Below the pieces are notes generated by a model. It saw only the letters and a program-made list of their open reading frames with translations, was not told where the DNA came from and did not search any database. From the NCBI GenBank assembly GCA_040879985.1, contig JBBDJH010000016.1, forward strand, positions 62,001-126,000: DNA of 64,000 nucleotides, read 5' to 3'. The position numbers and the translations under genes are program-made. Source of the stretch: VRUE01 sp040879985 (GTDB taxonomy: Bacteria; Actinomycetota; Thermoleophilia; Solirubrobacterales; 70-9). Positions 53,701-62,040 of this stretch are shown piece after piece. The first letter of the stretch is position 1, and the number at the start of each line of letters is the position of its first letter.

Positions 53701-55077
53701 ATGGAAGCGACTCGCAGGGAGGACGGGCAGGCGCTGCTGCTGGCGCTCGGGGCATCGCTGGCGTTGATCGCCGCCGCGCTGGCGCTGGTCGCCCTGGCGG
53801 GGGCGGTGACCGGGAAAGGCCGCGCGCAGCGCGCCGCCGACCTGGCGGCGATCTCGGCGGCGCGCTCGATGCGCGACGACCTGCCGCGACTGCTCTCGCC
53901 GCCGACCCTGCCCGGGGGCGTTCCCAACCCGGCGCACATCCGCAAGCCGCTCTATCTGGCGCGGGCGAGGGCCGCGGCGACCGGCGCAGCGCGGGGGAAC
54001 GGGGTCGCGGCGGCGCGACTGCATGTCTCGTTCCCGGACGCGGCATCCTTCGCGCCGGTCCGCGCCAGCGCCGTGGTGACCGGCGAGCTCGACCTGGACG
54101 CGGAGTCCCGGCCGGGCCTGCCCGGTCCGCCGGTCGAGGCCTCCGCGGTCGCCGAAGCGGCGGCGCCCGCCGCACCCCCGGACAACGGCTCGATGCCCTC
54201 GATGGCGAGCGGCGGCGGCTACAGCGGCCCGCTCGTCTACCGGAGCGGGGAGGGGATGAGGCCGGACGTCGGCGCCGCCTTCGACCGCATGGCGGCGGCC
54301 GCCTCGGGCGCCGGCATCTCCCTGGTGGTCAACTCGGGCTTCCGCTCGGATGCCGAACAGGCGGCGCTCTTCGCCGCCAACCCGGATCCGACCTGGGTCG
54401 CGCCGCCGGGCCGCTCGCTGCACCGCTGCGCGACCGAGCTCGACCTCGGCCCGGAAACCGCATACGGCTGGCTGGCCGCCAACGCGTCGCGCTTCGGTTT
54501 CGTCCAGCGCTACTCGTGGGAGGCCTGGCACTACGGATTCGTCAGCGGCCCCGAGCCATGCTCGGCGGCGGGCAACTCCGTCGGCGCCTCCGGCGCCGCG
54601 ATCGCCGGGGGCGGGGGAGACGGCGCCCTCGCCGCGTCCAGCCTGCCCTCGTTCGTCCCCTCGCGCTTCCGCGCCCCGCTGTCCCGCGCGGCGGCGCGCT
54701 GGAACGTCTCCGCGGCCCTGCTCGCCGCGCAGCTGCTTGCCGAGTCGAACTTCAACCCCTATGCCGGTTCGCCCGCGGGCGCTCAGGGCATCGCCCAGTT
54801 CATGCCCTCGACGGCCGCGGCCTACGGGCTGCGCGACGCCTACGACCCGGTCGAAGCGATCGACGCCCAGGCCCACCTGATGTCCGACCTGCTGCGCCAG
54901 TTCGGCGACCCGTCGCTGGCCCTCGCCGCCTACAACGCCGGTCCCGGCGCGGTCGAACCGTGCAACTGCATCCCCGATTACCCGGAGACCCAGGCATACG
55001 TGAGCCGCATCCTCGCCCTGCTCGGCGGCGCCGGGGCCATCGTCCTGCCGAGCTTCGAAGTCCGGCTTGTCGAGTAG
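53701..55077 (+). CDS. TadG-like pilin fused to D,D-carboxypeptidase and lytic transglycosylase domains
   Basis: 458 residues with three parts. Residues 1-55 (EDGQALLLALGASLALIAAALALVALAGAVTGKGRAQRAADLAAISAARS) are the Rv3654c/TadG-like helix of Tad loci. Residues about 195-285 are a VanY-type D,D-carboxypeptidase: GFRSDAEQAALFA, the zinc motif SLHRCATELDLG and the EAWHYGF end. Residues about 320-440 are a goose-type/Slt transglycosylase: ALLAAQLLAESNFNPYAGSPAGAQGIAQFMPSTAAAYGL with the catalytic Glu, then ALAAYNAGPGAVE. It would hold two peptidoglycan-cutting domains outside the membrane on a pilin-like anchor. Confidence 0.87.
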   Translation: MEATRREDGQALLLALGASLALIAAALALVALAGAVTGKGRAQRAADLAAISAARSMRDDLPRLLSPPTLPGGVPNPAHIRKPLYLARARAAATGAARGNGVAAARLHVSFPDAASFAPVRASAVVTGELDLDAESRPGLPGPPVEASAVAEAAAPAAPPDNGSMPSMASGGGYSGPLVYRSGEGMRPDVGAAFDRMAAAASGAGISLVVNSGFRSDAEQAALFAANPDPTWVAPPGRSLHRCATELDLGPETAYGWLAANASRFGFVQRYSWEAWHYGFVSGPEPCSAAGNSVGASGAAIAGGGGDGALAASSLPSFVPSRFRAPLSRAAARWNVSAALLAAQLLAESNFNPYAGSPAGAQGIAQFMPSTAAAYGLRDAYDPVEAIDAQAHLMSDLLRQFGDPSLALAAYNAGPGAVEPCNCIPDYPETQAYVSRILALLGGAGAIVLPSFEVRLVE

Positions 55078-55097
55078 GTGTGGGCTATTGTATGGGT

Positions 55098-55361
55098 ATG
55101 CGTATGCACATAAATCTGGATGACGACCTGGTGAGGAAGATCGACGAGGCCGCGGGCCCCCGCGGTCGCAGCAGGTACATCCGCGAGGCGATCGAGGCGA
55201 AGGTCGACGTCGACCGGCGGATCGCGGCTCGCCGTCGGTTCGTCGGCTCGATTCCCGACTTCGCCCCGTGGATGACGCCCGAGTGGATCAGCGAGAATCG
55301 CAAGCGGGAAGGTCTGGAGCGCGACGAGAAGCTGGCCGAGCACTGGCGGCGCGAGGACTGA
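55098..55361 (+). CDS. Ribbon-helix-helix antitoxin (VapB-like)
   Basis: 87 residues: MHINLDDDLVRKIDEAAGPRGRSRYIREAIEAKVD is an RHH DNA-binding domain, then a C-terminal segment rich in Trp, Glu and Arg that should wrap the toxin. TATTGT ends 6 nt before ATG 55098, which favours it over ATG 55092. The toxin gene starts 1 bp after its stop. Confidence 0.85.
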   Translation: MRMHINLDDDLVRKIDEAAGPRGRSRYIREAIEAKVDVDRRIAARRRFVGSIPDFAPWMTPEWISENRKREGLERDEKLAEHWRRED

Positions 55362-55362
55362 G

Positions 55363-55749
55363 ATGGGTCTGGTCCTCGACTCGTCGGTGGTGATCGATCT
55401 GTTGCGCGGCAACGCCTTCGATCCGAGCCTGCTCGACCCCGGGCGCGAGCCGGTGATCGTTTCCGCGCTCACCGTCCATGAGGTTCTCGCCGGCATGCGC
55501 AGCGGCGAGGAGGAGCGGACGCAGGGAATGCTTTCCAGCTTCGTCGTCGTTCCGCTCGGCCTGCGGGAGGCGGAGCTGAGCGCCAGATGGCGGCTGGAGT
55601 ACCGAGCGCGCGGAGTCACGCTCGAGCTGGCCGACACCGCGATCGCGGCGACGGCGGCGATTCGCAACCTCCCCCTCGCCACCGGCAACGTCAAGGACTT
55701 CCCGATGCCGGAGCTGCGCGTCGAGCAGTGGCCGCCGCTTCCGGTTTAG
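55363..55749 (+). CDS. VapC-type PIN domain toxin
   Basis: 128 residues with the PIN pattern GLVLDSSVVIDLLRG (Asp), VSALTVHEVLAGMRSGE (Glu), LELADTAIAATAAIRNLPLATGNVKDF (Asp pair). A predicted RNase blocked by the RHH protein. It is a different subfamily from the PIN toxin at 53204, so the two pairs are not recent duplicates. Confidence 0.88.
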   Translation: MGLVLDSSVVIDLLRGNAFDPSLLDPGREPVIVSALTVHEVLAGMRSGEEERTQGMLSSFVVVPLGLREAELSARWRLEYRARGVTLELADTAIAATAAIRNLPLATGNVKDFPMPELRVEQWPPLPV

Positions 55750-55760
55750 ACTGCGCCGCG

Positions 55761-56234
55761 ATGGCAACCGTCGAGGTAAAGGGCGTCGAGGGGATGCAGT
55801 CGCTGCTCGGGCAGGAGATCGGGCCGAGCGGGTGGCGCACCGTCACCCAGGCCGACATCGACACCTTCGCCGAGCTCTCGGGCGACGACCAGTGGATTCA
55901 CGTCGACGTCGAGAGGGCGAAGAGCGAGAGCCCCTTCGGCACGACGATCGCCCACGGCAACCTCACCCTCTCGCTCGTCGACGGCTTTCGCAAGGAGCTG
56001 ATCTCCTCGACCGGCTTCGCGCTCGGCGTCAACTACGGCTGGAACAAGATCCGCTTCCCCGCCCCCGTCCCGGTCGACGCCAAGGTCCGCGGCAAGGCCG
56101 AGGTCGTCTCGATCGACGAGAAGGGCGGCGGCTGGTGGGAGGTAGTGACCCGCTTTACCCTCGAGGTCGAGGGCAACGAAAAGCCCTGCTTCGTCGGCGA
56201 CAGCGTAACCCGCGTGATGGCGCCCGCGGGCTGA
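55761..56234 (+). CDS. MaoC-like hot-dog fold dehydratase
   Basis: 157 residues. GWRTVTQADIDTFAELSGDDQWIHVDVERAKSESPFGTTIAHGNLTLSLVDGF holds the R-hydratase signature with catalytic Asp and His (GDDQWIHVD and FGTTIAHG). It probably hydrates an enoyl-thioester, as in other MaoC proteins. TAGACT ends 8 nt before ATG 55761, overlapping the upstream toxin gene's end. No other fatty-acid gene is adjacent. Confidence 0.9.
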   Translation: MATVEVKGVEGMQSLLGQEIGPSGWRTVTQADIDTFAELSGDDQWIHVDVERAKSESPFGTTIAHGNLTLSLVDGFRKELISSTGFALGVNYGWNKIRFPAPVPVDAKVRGKAEVVSIDEKGGGWWEVVTRFTLEVEGNEKPCFVGDSVTRVMAPAG

Positions 56235-56277
56235 CCGTCCGCTGCGGAGCCGCCGAAGCGCCTGGCATGCTCGGTGC

Positions 56278-56685
56278 GTGGCGCAGACGACAGCTATCTA
56301 TTACCGCGACAGGCGCGGGGTCGAACCGGTCAGTCGATTCATCGATGCGCTTCCAGCCAAGCGTGCCGCCAAGATCGACGATTACGTGCAGGAGCACCTG
56401 AGCGGAAAGCCGCCCGAGGCCCCGCCGCCGGAGCACCCGATCAGCTCTCAGATCGAGGGCGAGCTGCGCGAGCTACGGGTCCGTTTCGCCAACACGCGTT
56501 ATCGCATCCTTTATCAGCGCTCCGGCAACCTAATTGTGCTTCTACACGCGTTCGAGAAGAACACTGGGGCGGTTCCTGCCGCCGAGAATGCAACGGCTAA
56601 GCGCCGCATGGCCGACTTCGCCGGAAGGATGGATGCAAGGACGGGTGCCCCCGCGGCCAGCGGGCCAAGATGCGCCGAGCGGTAA
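56278..56685 (+). CDS. RelE/HigB-type toxin
   Basis: RelE-superfamily protein: IYYRDRRGVEPVSRFIDALPAKRAAKIDDYVQEHL, IEGELRELRVRFANTRYRILYQRSGNLIVLLHAFEKNTGAVPAAENATAKRRMADF. The ELR-R-YRILYQ-LLHAFEKN order is that of HigB/GP49 toxins. GTG start 56278. The toxin is ahead of its HTH antitoxin, the reversed order seen in higBA. The last 35 residues continue past the usual end. Confidence 0.88.
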   Translation: MAQTTAIYYRDRRGVEPVSRFIDALPAKRAAKIDDYVQEHLSGKPPEAPPPEHPISSQIEGELRELRVRFANTRYRILYQRSGNLIVLLHAFEKNTGAVPAAENATAKRRMADFAGRMDARTGAPAASGPRCAER

Positions 56686-56706
56686 CCGGCGGAGGGGTTG
56701 ACTTAC

Positions 56707-56722
56707 TTATCTATTTCGATAA
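56707..56722. promoter_or_regulatory. Putative antitoxin operator
   Basis: TTATC-tatttc-GATAA, a 5-bp inverted repeat in an AT-rich patch that stands out from the GC-rich surroundings, 10 bp before the antitoxin ATG. A TTGACT at 56698 could be the -35 box. It is a likely site for autorepression. Confidence 0.5.
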
Positions 56723-56732
56723 ACTCCTCGCC

Positions 56733-57125
56733 ATGAGCGCTGAAGCAAACGGGCATCTAGGTCCGAAGGGGCGGTCGGCAGCTGAGGCCGCGCAGGCCCG
56801 GGCCCGACGAAGCGAGGAGTACCGTGAGGGTCGCGACGAGTATGCCGCGATCCGCGCGCTGCGCGAGAAGAACTGGATTGCCGCCCACATCCGCGAGCGT
56901 CGCTACGAGCTGGATCTGACCCAGCAGGAGGTCGCCGAGCGGGCCGAGACGTCCCACTCCTTCATCTCGAAGGTCGAGGGCGGCGATCATATGCCGACGA
57001 TCCCAGTGCTCAAGCGGATCCTCGCCGTGCTGGACGAGGAGTTGCTGATCGGCATCGAACGGCAGATTCCCGACGAGGAGCCAGAGCGCGAGGTCGCGCC
57101 TGTCCCAAGGCTCGCTGCGGCCTGA
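56733..57125 (+). CDS. HigA-like helix-turn-helix antitoxin
   Basis: 130 residues. An N-terminal charged helix (EAAQARARRSEEYREGRDEYAAIRAL) precedes a Cro/CI-type HTH: ERRYELDLTQQEVAERAETSHSFISKVEGGDHMPTIPVLKRILAVLDEEL. ATG 56733 is chosen because the AT-rich promoter/operator directly precedes it; an upstream ATG (56670) overlaps the toxin. Partner of the toxin at 56278. Confidence 0.87.
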   Translation: MSAEANGHLGPKGRSAAEAAQARARRSEEYREGRDEYAAIRALREKNWIAAHIRERRYELDLTQQEVAERAETSHSFISKVEGGDHMPTIPVLKRILAVLDEELLIGIERQIPDEEPEREVAPVPRLAAA

Positions 57126-57149
57126 GTTGGGCCTCCCGCTCGCCGAGCT

Positions 57150-57809
57150 CTATCTGAGGAAGCGGTTCACGACTTGCGTGAACCGGCGGCGGTCTTGGAA
57201 GAGGAAGCCGTGGGCGCCGGGGAAGACTGCGAACTCCGAGTGGGGGACGCGGTTGGCGATCCGCCGCAGGTTCACAGGCGGCGTCACCGGGTCGCCGGCA
57301 CCGGCGGCGGCCAGGGTGGGCGCGGCGACGTCGGCCAGCTGGCGGTAGTTGCGATCGCTGCGCAGCCAGGGGTCCTCGGCCGCGACCTGGGCGCGGGCGG
57401 TCGCCGGGGGCACGCGGAAGTCGTCGGGGATCTCACCGCTGCGGCCGGCGCGCCCGAGGCGGCGGAGGAAGCGCCGGCCCTCGGCCTGGCGGTCGGGCGG
57501 GTAGAGCAGCTGCAGGATGTCTGCCTCGGAGGGGTCGGCCTCGCTGTCGATCGCCTGGGCCTTCGCGGTGCCGAGCACGGTCCGGCTGCCGCCGGGATTG
57601 GTGCCGGCGAGGATCAGGCTGGAGACCCGCCGCGGATGCTCGATCGCGAGGCGCTGGGCGACGAAGCCGCCCATCGACCAGCCGAGGATGTCCGCCTCGC
57701 CCAGCTCGATCGCATCGATCAGCCCGGCGACCGCGTCCGCGAGCGAGCCGAAGGACCGCCCGCGCCATGGCCCGGACCGCCAAGCCCAGGCAGATCGCCA
57801 GGCGGACCC
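57150..57809 (-). pseudogene. Alpha/beta hydrolase lacking its N-terminal half
   Basis: The frame is open from 57809 to 57150. It shows LADAVAGLIDAIELGEADILGWSMGGFVAQRLA with the nucleophile elbow GWSMGG, then the acid and His regions (AAGAGDPVTPPVNLRRI and FPGAHGFLFQDRRRFTQVVNRFL). The first strands, including the His-Gly oxyanion motif that normally precede the elbow by about 90 residues, are missing; only about 40 residues remain before it, and an in-frame stop lies at 57810. Called as a gene it could only start at the internal ATG 57674, inside the elbow. It is most likely a 5'-deleted relic. Confidence 0.7.
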
Positions 57810-57829
57810 TCATCCGGCGGCGGGGTCGG

Positions 57830-58294
57830 CTATTCGACCGTCAGCGTGCCTTCCATGCCGGCTTCCCGGTGGCCGGGGACGGAGCAGTAGAAGGTGTATT
57901 CGCCCGGTTTCAGGTCGGCGGTGGTCGAGGTTTCGCCTTCGCCGATCACCTCGGTCCTGGCGATCGTTTCGCCGCTCGAGTCTTCGATCGCGACGTCGTG
58001 GGTGAGGCTCTGCGGGTTGACGAAGTCGATCGTCACTTTGCCGGCTTCGGCGGTCGCCGAGTCGCTCGTGTAGGCGAGCCCGCCGGCCGGATCGGCTTCG
58101 AAGTCGAGGGCCGCGCCGCCGGCGGCTTCCTCGCCGTTTTCGGCCGCCGCGCCGCCGCCGGCTTCTTCGCCGTTTTCGGCCGCTGCGCCGTTGCCGGTGT
58201 CGGTCGCGGTCGTCGTGGTCAAGTCGTCGTCGCCGCAGGCGACGAGCGCAAACGCCGCCAGCGCGAGGACGAGGAGGGAGGCGAGCTTCTTCAC
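57830..58294 (-). CDS. Cupredoxin-domain lipoprotein
   Basis: 154 residues with a lipoprotein signal (LVLALAAFALVAC, lipid Cys20), an acidic low-complexity linker holding two adjacent 12-residue repeats (AAAENGEEAGGG then AAAENGEEAAGG, residues about 37-60), and a cupredoxin domain. Predicted copper ligands are His99 (SLTHDV), Cys137, His142 and Met147 (FYCSVPGHREAGM). GTG start, AGGAAAGGA upstream. It is anchored outside the membrane and may carry electrons or bind copper. Confidence 0.87.
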   Translation of the reverse strand: MKKLASLLVLALAAFALVACGDDDLTTTTATDTGNGAAAENGEEAGGGAAAENGEEAAGGAALDFEADPAGGLAYTSDSATAEAGKVTIDFVNPQSLTHDVAIEDSSGETIARTEVIGEGETSTTADLKPGEYTFYCSVPGHREAGMEGTLTVE

Positions 58295-58375
58295 GAGATC
58301 GATCCTTTCCTGGGGGGAATGCTCAGGGAGACTTTAGACTGTTCGGGCGGGGAGCACGGCCCCGACACCGCCGGC

Positions 58376-59185
58376 TCAGCGTCCCTTGAAGACGGGCTTC
58401 TCGCCGCTGAAGAAGGCGACCGCGCCCTCGCGGAGGTCCTCGGTCGCCATGCTGTCGGCGATCCCGTGGCGCTCCAGCTGCAGGTGCTCGGTGATGCTGT
58501 TCTCGAGGCTGACCCCGCAGAGCCGCTTCGCCATCTTCACGTAGTGCGGCGCCATCGCGGCGAGCTTCTCGGCCTTGGCCCGGGCGGTCTCGATCAGCTC
58601 CTCGGGCGCGACGACGGCGGAGACGAGCCCCTCCTCGAGCGCCTCGGCGGCGTTCATGTTGGGGTCCTCGAGGAGGATTTCCAGCGCCCGGCTGGGCCCG
58701 ACGACGCGCGGCAGGAAGTAGGTCATGCCGCCGTCGGGCGAGGCGCCGATCCGCCCGTAGGCGCAGGCGAGGAAGGTCTTCTCGGAGGCGATCCGGATGT
58801 CGCAGGCGAGCGCCAGCGAGAAGCCGGCCCCCGCGGCCGGCCCGTTGAGCGCGCAGATCACCGGGTAGGGGATCCGGCGCAGGTCGACGATCGCCGTGTG
58901 CAGCGCCTCGGCGCCGCGCCGCACCTGGGCCGGCAGGTCGATCGAGTCGTCCTCGGCGCCGCCTTTGAACCAGTTGATGTCGCCGCCCGAGCAGAAGGCC
59001 TTGCCGGCGCCGGTGAGGACCAGCGCACGCAGCGGCGCCTGGTCGGCGAGCCAGGCGAAGGCGGTCCCCAGCTCGGCGATCATCTCCGGGCTCATCGCGT
59101 TGAAGGCGTCGGGGCGATCGAGGGTCAGGGTGCCGATCTCGCCGTCGGCCTCGATTCGAAGCGTGTTGAGCTCGGGGGGATTCAC
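58376..59185 (-). CDS. Enoyl-CoA hydratase/isomerase family protein
   Basis: Crotonase fold, 269 residues: LTLDRPDAFNAMSPEMIAELGTAF, the oxyanion segment GKAFCSGGDINWFKGG, and VICALNGPAAGAGFSLALACDIRIASEKTFLACAYGRIGASPDGGMTYFLPRVVGPSRA. The position of the second catalytic Glu of true hydratases is taken by Asp/Gly in SPDGG, so an isomerase-type or other crotonase activity is as likely as hydration. GTG start; TAGGCT lies 9 nt upstream on this strand. It diverges from uvrC. Confidence 0.88.
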   Translation of the reverse strand: MNPPELNTLRIEADGEIGTLTLDRPDAFNAMSPEMIAELGTAFAWLADQAPLRALVLTGAGKAFCSGGDINWFKGGAEDDSIDLPAQVRRGAEALHTAIVDLRRIPYPVICALNGPAAGAGFSLALACDIRIASEKTFLACAYGRIGASPDGGMTYFLPRVVGPSRALEILLEDPNMNAAEALEEGLVSAVVAPEELIETARAKAEKLAAMAPHYVKMAKRLCGVSLENSITEHLQLERHGIADSMATEDLREGAVAFFSGEKPVFKGR

Positions 59186-59198
59186 GTGGCCGGCAGCC

Positions 59199-59204
59199 TA
59201 CCCT
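59199..59204 (+). promoter_or_regulatory. Leaderless -10 box of uvrC in a divergent promoter pair
   Basis: TACCCT ends 7 nt before the uvrC GTG at 59212. On the other strand TAGGCT ends 9 nt before the GTG at 59185. Both promoters fit into a 26-bp gap. Confidence 0.5.
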
Positions 59205-59211
59205 CTATCGA

Positions 59212-61050
59212 GTGGACGACAGGATCACAGAGCTGCCCGACGCGCCCGGCGTCTACCTCTTCCACGGGGGCGACGACGAGCTGCTCTACGTCGGCAAGGC
59301 CCGCTCGATCCGCAAACGCGTCGCCTCGCACTTCAGCGGCGGCGAGCCGCGGCTGACCTCGCGGGTCGAGCGGATCGATTTCGTCGTCACCTCGACCGAG
59401 GCCGAGGCGCTGCTCGCCGAGCAGAGCTTCATCAAGCGCCACCGGCCGCGCTTCAACATCCGCCTGCGCGACGACAAGTCCTACCCCTACGTCTGCGTCA
59501 GCCTCGACGAGGACTACCCGCGCGTCTACTTCACCCGCGAGAAGCACCGCGCCGGCCGCGCCTACTTCGGCCCCTTCTCCAGCGCCAAGCGGCTGCGCGA
59601 GACGCTCGACCTGCTCGGCAAGCTGTTCCAGTTCCGCACCTGCGAGGGGGCCGAGCCGGGGCGCCGCTCCGGCAGTCCCTGCCTCGACTACTACATCAAG
59701 CGCTGCGGGGCGCCCTGCGTCGGCTACGTCAGCCGCGGCGAGTACCGGCGCAACATCGACGCGATCGTCGACTTCCTCTCCGGCCGCTACCGCCAGGTCG
59801 AGGCCGACGAGCAGGCGAAGATGGATGCCGCCGCGGCGGCGCACGAGTTCGAGCGGGCGGCGCTGCACCGCGACCGGCTGAAGGCGATCCAGTCGCTGTT
59901 CGAGCGCCAGCGGGTCGCCGGCGGCACGGTCGGCACGGCCGACCTGATCGGGGTCGCGACCGAGGGCGCCGACGCCAACGCCCAGGTCTTCCAGGTGCGC
60001 GACGGGATCCTCGCCCAGCGGCAGAGCTTCTACCTCGACAACCAGGCCGAACGCGAGCCGGCCGAGGTCGCCGAGGAGTTCATCGGCCAGTACTACTCGG
60101 CCTCGCCGGCGATGCCGCGGACGATCGTCGTCGGCCCCTATCTGCGCGAGCGGGCCGCGCTGCTGGCGGCGGCGCTGGGCGAGCGCCGCGGCTCGCCGGT
60201 CGAGGTGCGCGTCGCCGAGCGCGGCGACAAGCGGCGGCTGCGCGAGCTGGCCGAGCGCAACGCCCGCCTCGCCCTCGACCAGGACCGGCTGCGCCGCGAG
60301 CACCGGCGCCAGCGCCGCGTCGACGCGCTCGCCGACCTGCGCGAGGCGCTGGCGATGGAGGAGCTGCCGGTGCGGATCGAGGGCTTCGACATCTCCAACC
60401 TCGGTGGCGAGCACACGGTCGCCTCGATGGTCGTCTTCGCCGGTGGCGCGACCAAGAAGGCCGACTACCGCCGCTTCCGGGTGCGCGGCGAGCGCAGCAA
60501 CGGGTCCGACGACTTCGCTTCCATGCAGGAGGTGCTCAGCCGACGCGTCAGCCGCCACCTCGAGCAGATCGACCTCTCGCCGCACGACGGCGAGCGCGAC
60601 GAGAGCTTCGCGGCGCTGCCCTCGCTGATCGTCGTCGACGGCGGCAAGGGCCAGCTGGGCGCGGCGATGGGCGCGCTCGGGCCGTTCGTCGAACGCGGCG
60701 TCACCGTCGTCTCGCTGGCCAAGCGCGAGGAGCAGGTCTTCCTTCCCGGCCGGCCGGCGCCGATCGACCTGGCGGCCGACTCGGAGGCCTCGCAGCTGCT
60801 GCAACGGGTGCGCGACGAGGCCCACCGCTTCGCGATCGACCATCACCGCGGCCGCCGCGACCGCGCGATGACCGCCTCGGTGCTCGACGACCTGAAGGGC
60901 GTCGGCCCGGCCCGCAAGCGCGCCTTCCTGCGCCACTTCGGCACGCCGGAGCGCTTCCTGGCGGCGAGCCGCGAGGAGCTCGAGTCGGTGCCGGGCGTGC
61001 CCGGCAAGCTGGCCCGGGAGATCCACGAGCAGCTGCACCGGACCGGGTAG
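59212..61050 (+). CDS. uvrC: UvrABC excinuclease subunit C
   Basis: Makes both incisions in nucleotide excision repair. The N-terminal GIY-YIG nuclease is PDAPGVYLFHGGDDELLYVGKARSIRKRVASHF (residues 6-40), the cysteine-rich TCEG..GSPCLDYYIKRCGAPCVGYVS at about 143-170, a UVR motif (QAKMDAAAAAHEFERAALHRDRLKAI) at about 200, the RNase H-like C-terminal nuclease with EGFDISNLGGEHTVASMVVF and FASMQEVLSRR, and a tandem HhH at the end. 612 residues, GTG start. It is 2 bp ahead of rapZ. Confidence 0.98.
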   Translation: MDDRITELPDAPGVYLFHGGDDELLYVGKARSIRKRVASHFSGGEPRLTSRVERIDFVVTSTEAEALLAEQSFIKRHRPRFNIRLRDDKSYPYVCVSLDEDYPRVYFTREKHRAGRAYFGPFSSAKRLRETLDLLGKLFQFRTCEGAEPGRRSGSPCLDYYIKRCGAPCVGYVSRGEYRRNIDAIVDFLSGRYRQVEADEQAKMDAAAAAHEFERAALHRDRLKAIQSLFERQRVAGGTVGTADLIGVATEGADANAQVFQVRDGILAQRQSFYLDNQAEREPAEVAEEFIGQYYSASPAMPRTIVVGPYLRERAALLAAALGERRGSPVEVRVAERGDKRRLRELAERNARLALDQDRLRREHRRQRRVDALADLREALAMEELPVRIEGFDISNLGGEHTVASMVVFAGGATKKADYRRFRVRGERSNGSDDFASMQEVLSRRVSRHLEQIDLSPHDGERDESFAALPSLIVVDGGKGQLGAAMGALGPFVERGVTVVSLAKREEQVFLPGRPAPIDLAADSEASQLLQRVRDEAHRFAIDHHRGRRDRAMTASVLDDLKGVGPARKRAFLRHFGTPERFLAASREELESVPGVPGKLAREIHEQLHRTG

Positions 61051-61052
61051 CG

Positions 61053-61919
61053 GTGGCCAGGGAAGTCGACCTGGTCGTGATCACCGGCCACTCCGGGGCC
61101 GGCAAGTCGGAGGCGATCGCCGCCTTCGAGGACGGCGGCTACTTCTGCGTCGACAATCTGCCGCCGCGGATGATCGGCAGCCTCGGCGAGCTCTTCCGCC
61201 ACGAGGGCAGCGGCGTCGAGCGCGCCGCGGTCGTCTCCGACGTGCGCGGCGGCGAGTACTTCGAGGACCTGATCCAGGTGCTGGAGGAGCTCGGCGCCGA
61301 CGGGCTGAGTCCGAAGCTGCTCTTCCTCGAGGCCGACGAGGAGACGCTGCTCGACCGCTACAAGGAGACGCGCCGCCGCCACCCGCTGGCGCCGGAGGGC
61401 AGGATCGTCGACGGGATCCGCGCCGAGCGCGAGCTGCTGGCGCCGCTGCGCGCCCGCGCCGACGCGGTGATGGACACCAGCGGCCTGACCGGCGGCCAGC
61501 TGCGGCGGCGGATCGCCGAGGAGATGCTCGGCGGCGAAAACGGCGGCAAGCTGGCGCTGACCCTGCTCACCTTCGGCTTCAAGAACGGGCCGCCGCGCGA
61601 CGCCGACCTGACCCTCGACGTCCGCTTCCTGCCCAATCCCCACTACGTCGACGAGCTGCGGCCGCTGACCGGCCTCGACGAGGAGGTCCGCGCCTACGTC
61701 GAGTCGGGCACGCAGGCGGGCGAGTTCTACGGCCGCCTGCTGCCGCTGCTCGAGTTCCTCGTCCCGGCCTACGTCGCCGAGGGCAAGAGCCACTTGACGA
61801 TCGCCGTCGGCTGCACCGGCGGCCGGCACCGCTCGGTCACCGTCACCGACCGGATCCGCCGCTCGCTCGAAGACCGCAACGGCGTGGTCGTGCGGGTAAA
61901 GCACCGCGATCTGGAGTGA
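61053..61919 (+). CDS. rapZ: RapZ/YvcJ family nucleotide-binding protein
   Basis: 288 residues. VVITGHSGAGKSEAIAAFEDGGYFCVDNLPPRMI has the Walker A loop (GHSGAGKS, residues about 11-18) and the YFCVDNLPP signature. Then LLFLEADEETLLDRYKETRRRHPLAPEG and the C-terminal IAVGCTGGRHRSVTVTDRIRRSL domain. In E. coli RapZ directs RNase E to GlmZ; in Gram-positives YvcJ is linked to competence and envelope metabolism. GTG start. The usual uvrC-rapZ-yvcK-whiA order breaks after rapZ here. Confidence 0.95.
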   Translation: MAREVDLVVITGHSGAGKSEAIAAFEDGGYFCVDNLPPRMIGSLGELFRHEGSGVERAAVVSDVRGGEYFEDLIQVLEELGADGLSPKLLFLEADEETLLDRYKETRRRHPLAPEGRIVDGIRAERELLAPLRARADAVMDTSGLTGGQLRRRIAEEMLGGENGGKLALTLLTFGFKNGPPRDADLTLDVRFLPNPHYVDELRPLTGLDEEVRAYVESGTQAGEFYGRLLPLLEFLVPAYVAEGKSHLTIAVGCTGGRHRSVTVTDRIRRSLEDRNGVVVRVKHRDLE

Positions 61920-62015
61920 CGCATCCAGGAGCCGCCATGCTGCGTCCTCGGTCGCTCGCGTGCAGAGCACGCCACGCTCCCTGTGTCCTTGCCTGGCGAC
62001 CCCTGGAGTGCGTCA
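61917..62015. repeat. Dispersed hairpin repeat, copy 2 (after rapZ)
   Basis: 99 bp starting at the rapZ stop codon. The central 66 bp differ at only a few positions from the minus strand of 37853-37952. The outermost arms TGACGCA/TGCGTCA differ from those of copy 1 (CTGACGG/CCGTCAG) yet still pair. Confidence 0.9.
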
Positions 62016-62028
62016 TCCACCGTCTACA

Positions 62029-62034
62029 TAGAAT
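62029..62034 (+). promoter_or_regulatory. Leaderless -10 box of the ABC exporter operon
   Basis: TAGAAT ends 6 nt before the GTG at 62041. Confidence 0.5.
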
Positions 62035-62040
62035 CGCCGG

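Noticed and set aside
52951..57125. Prophage or integrative element
   Set aside because: No integrase, phage structural or conjugation gene, and no flanking att-like direct repeats were found; only TA modules.
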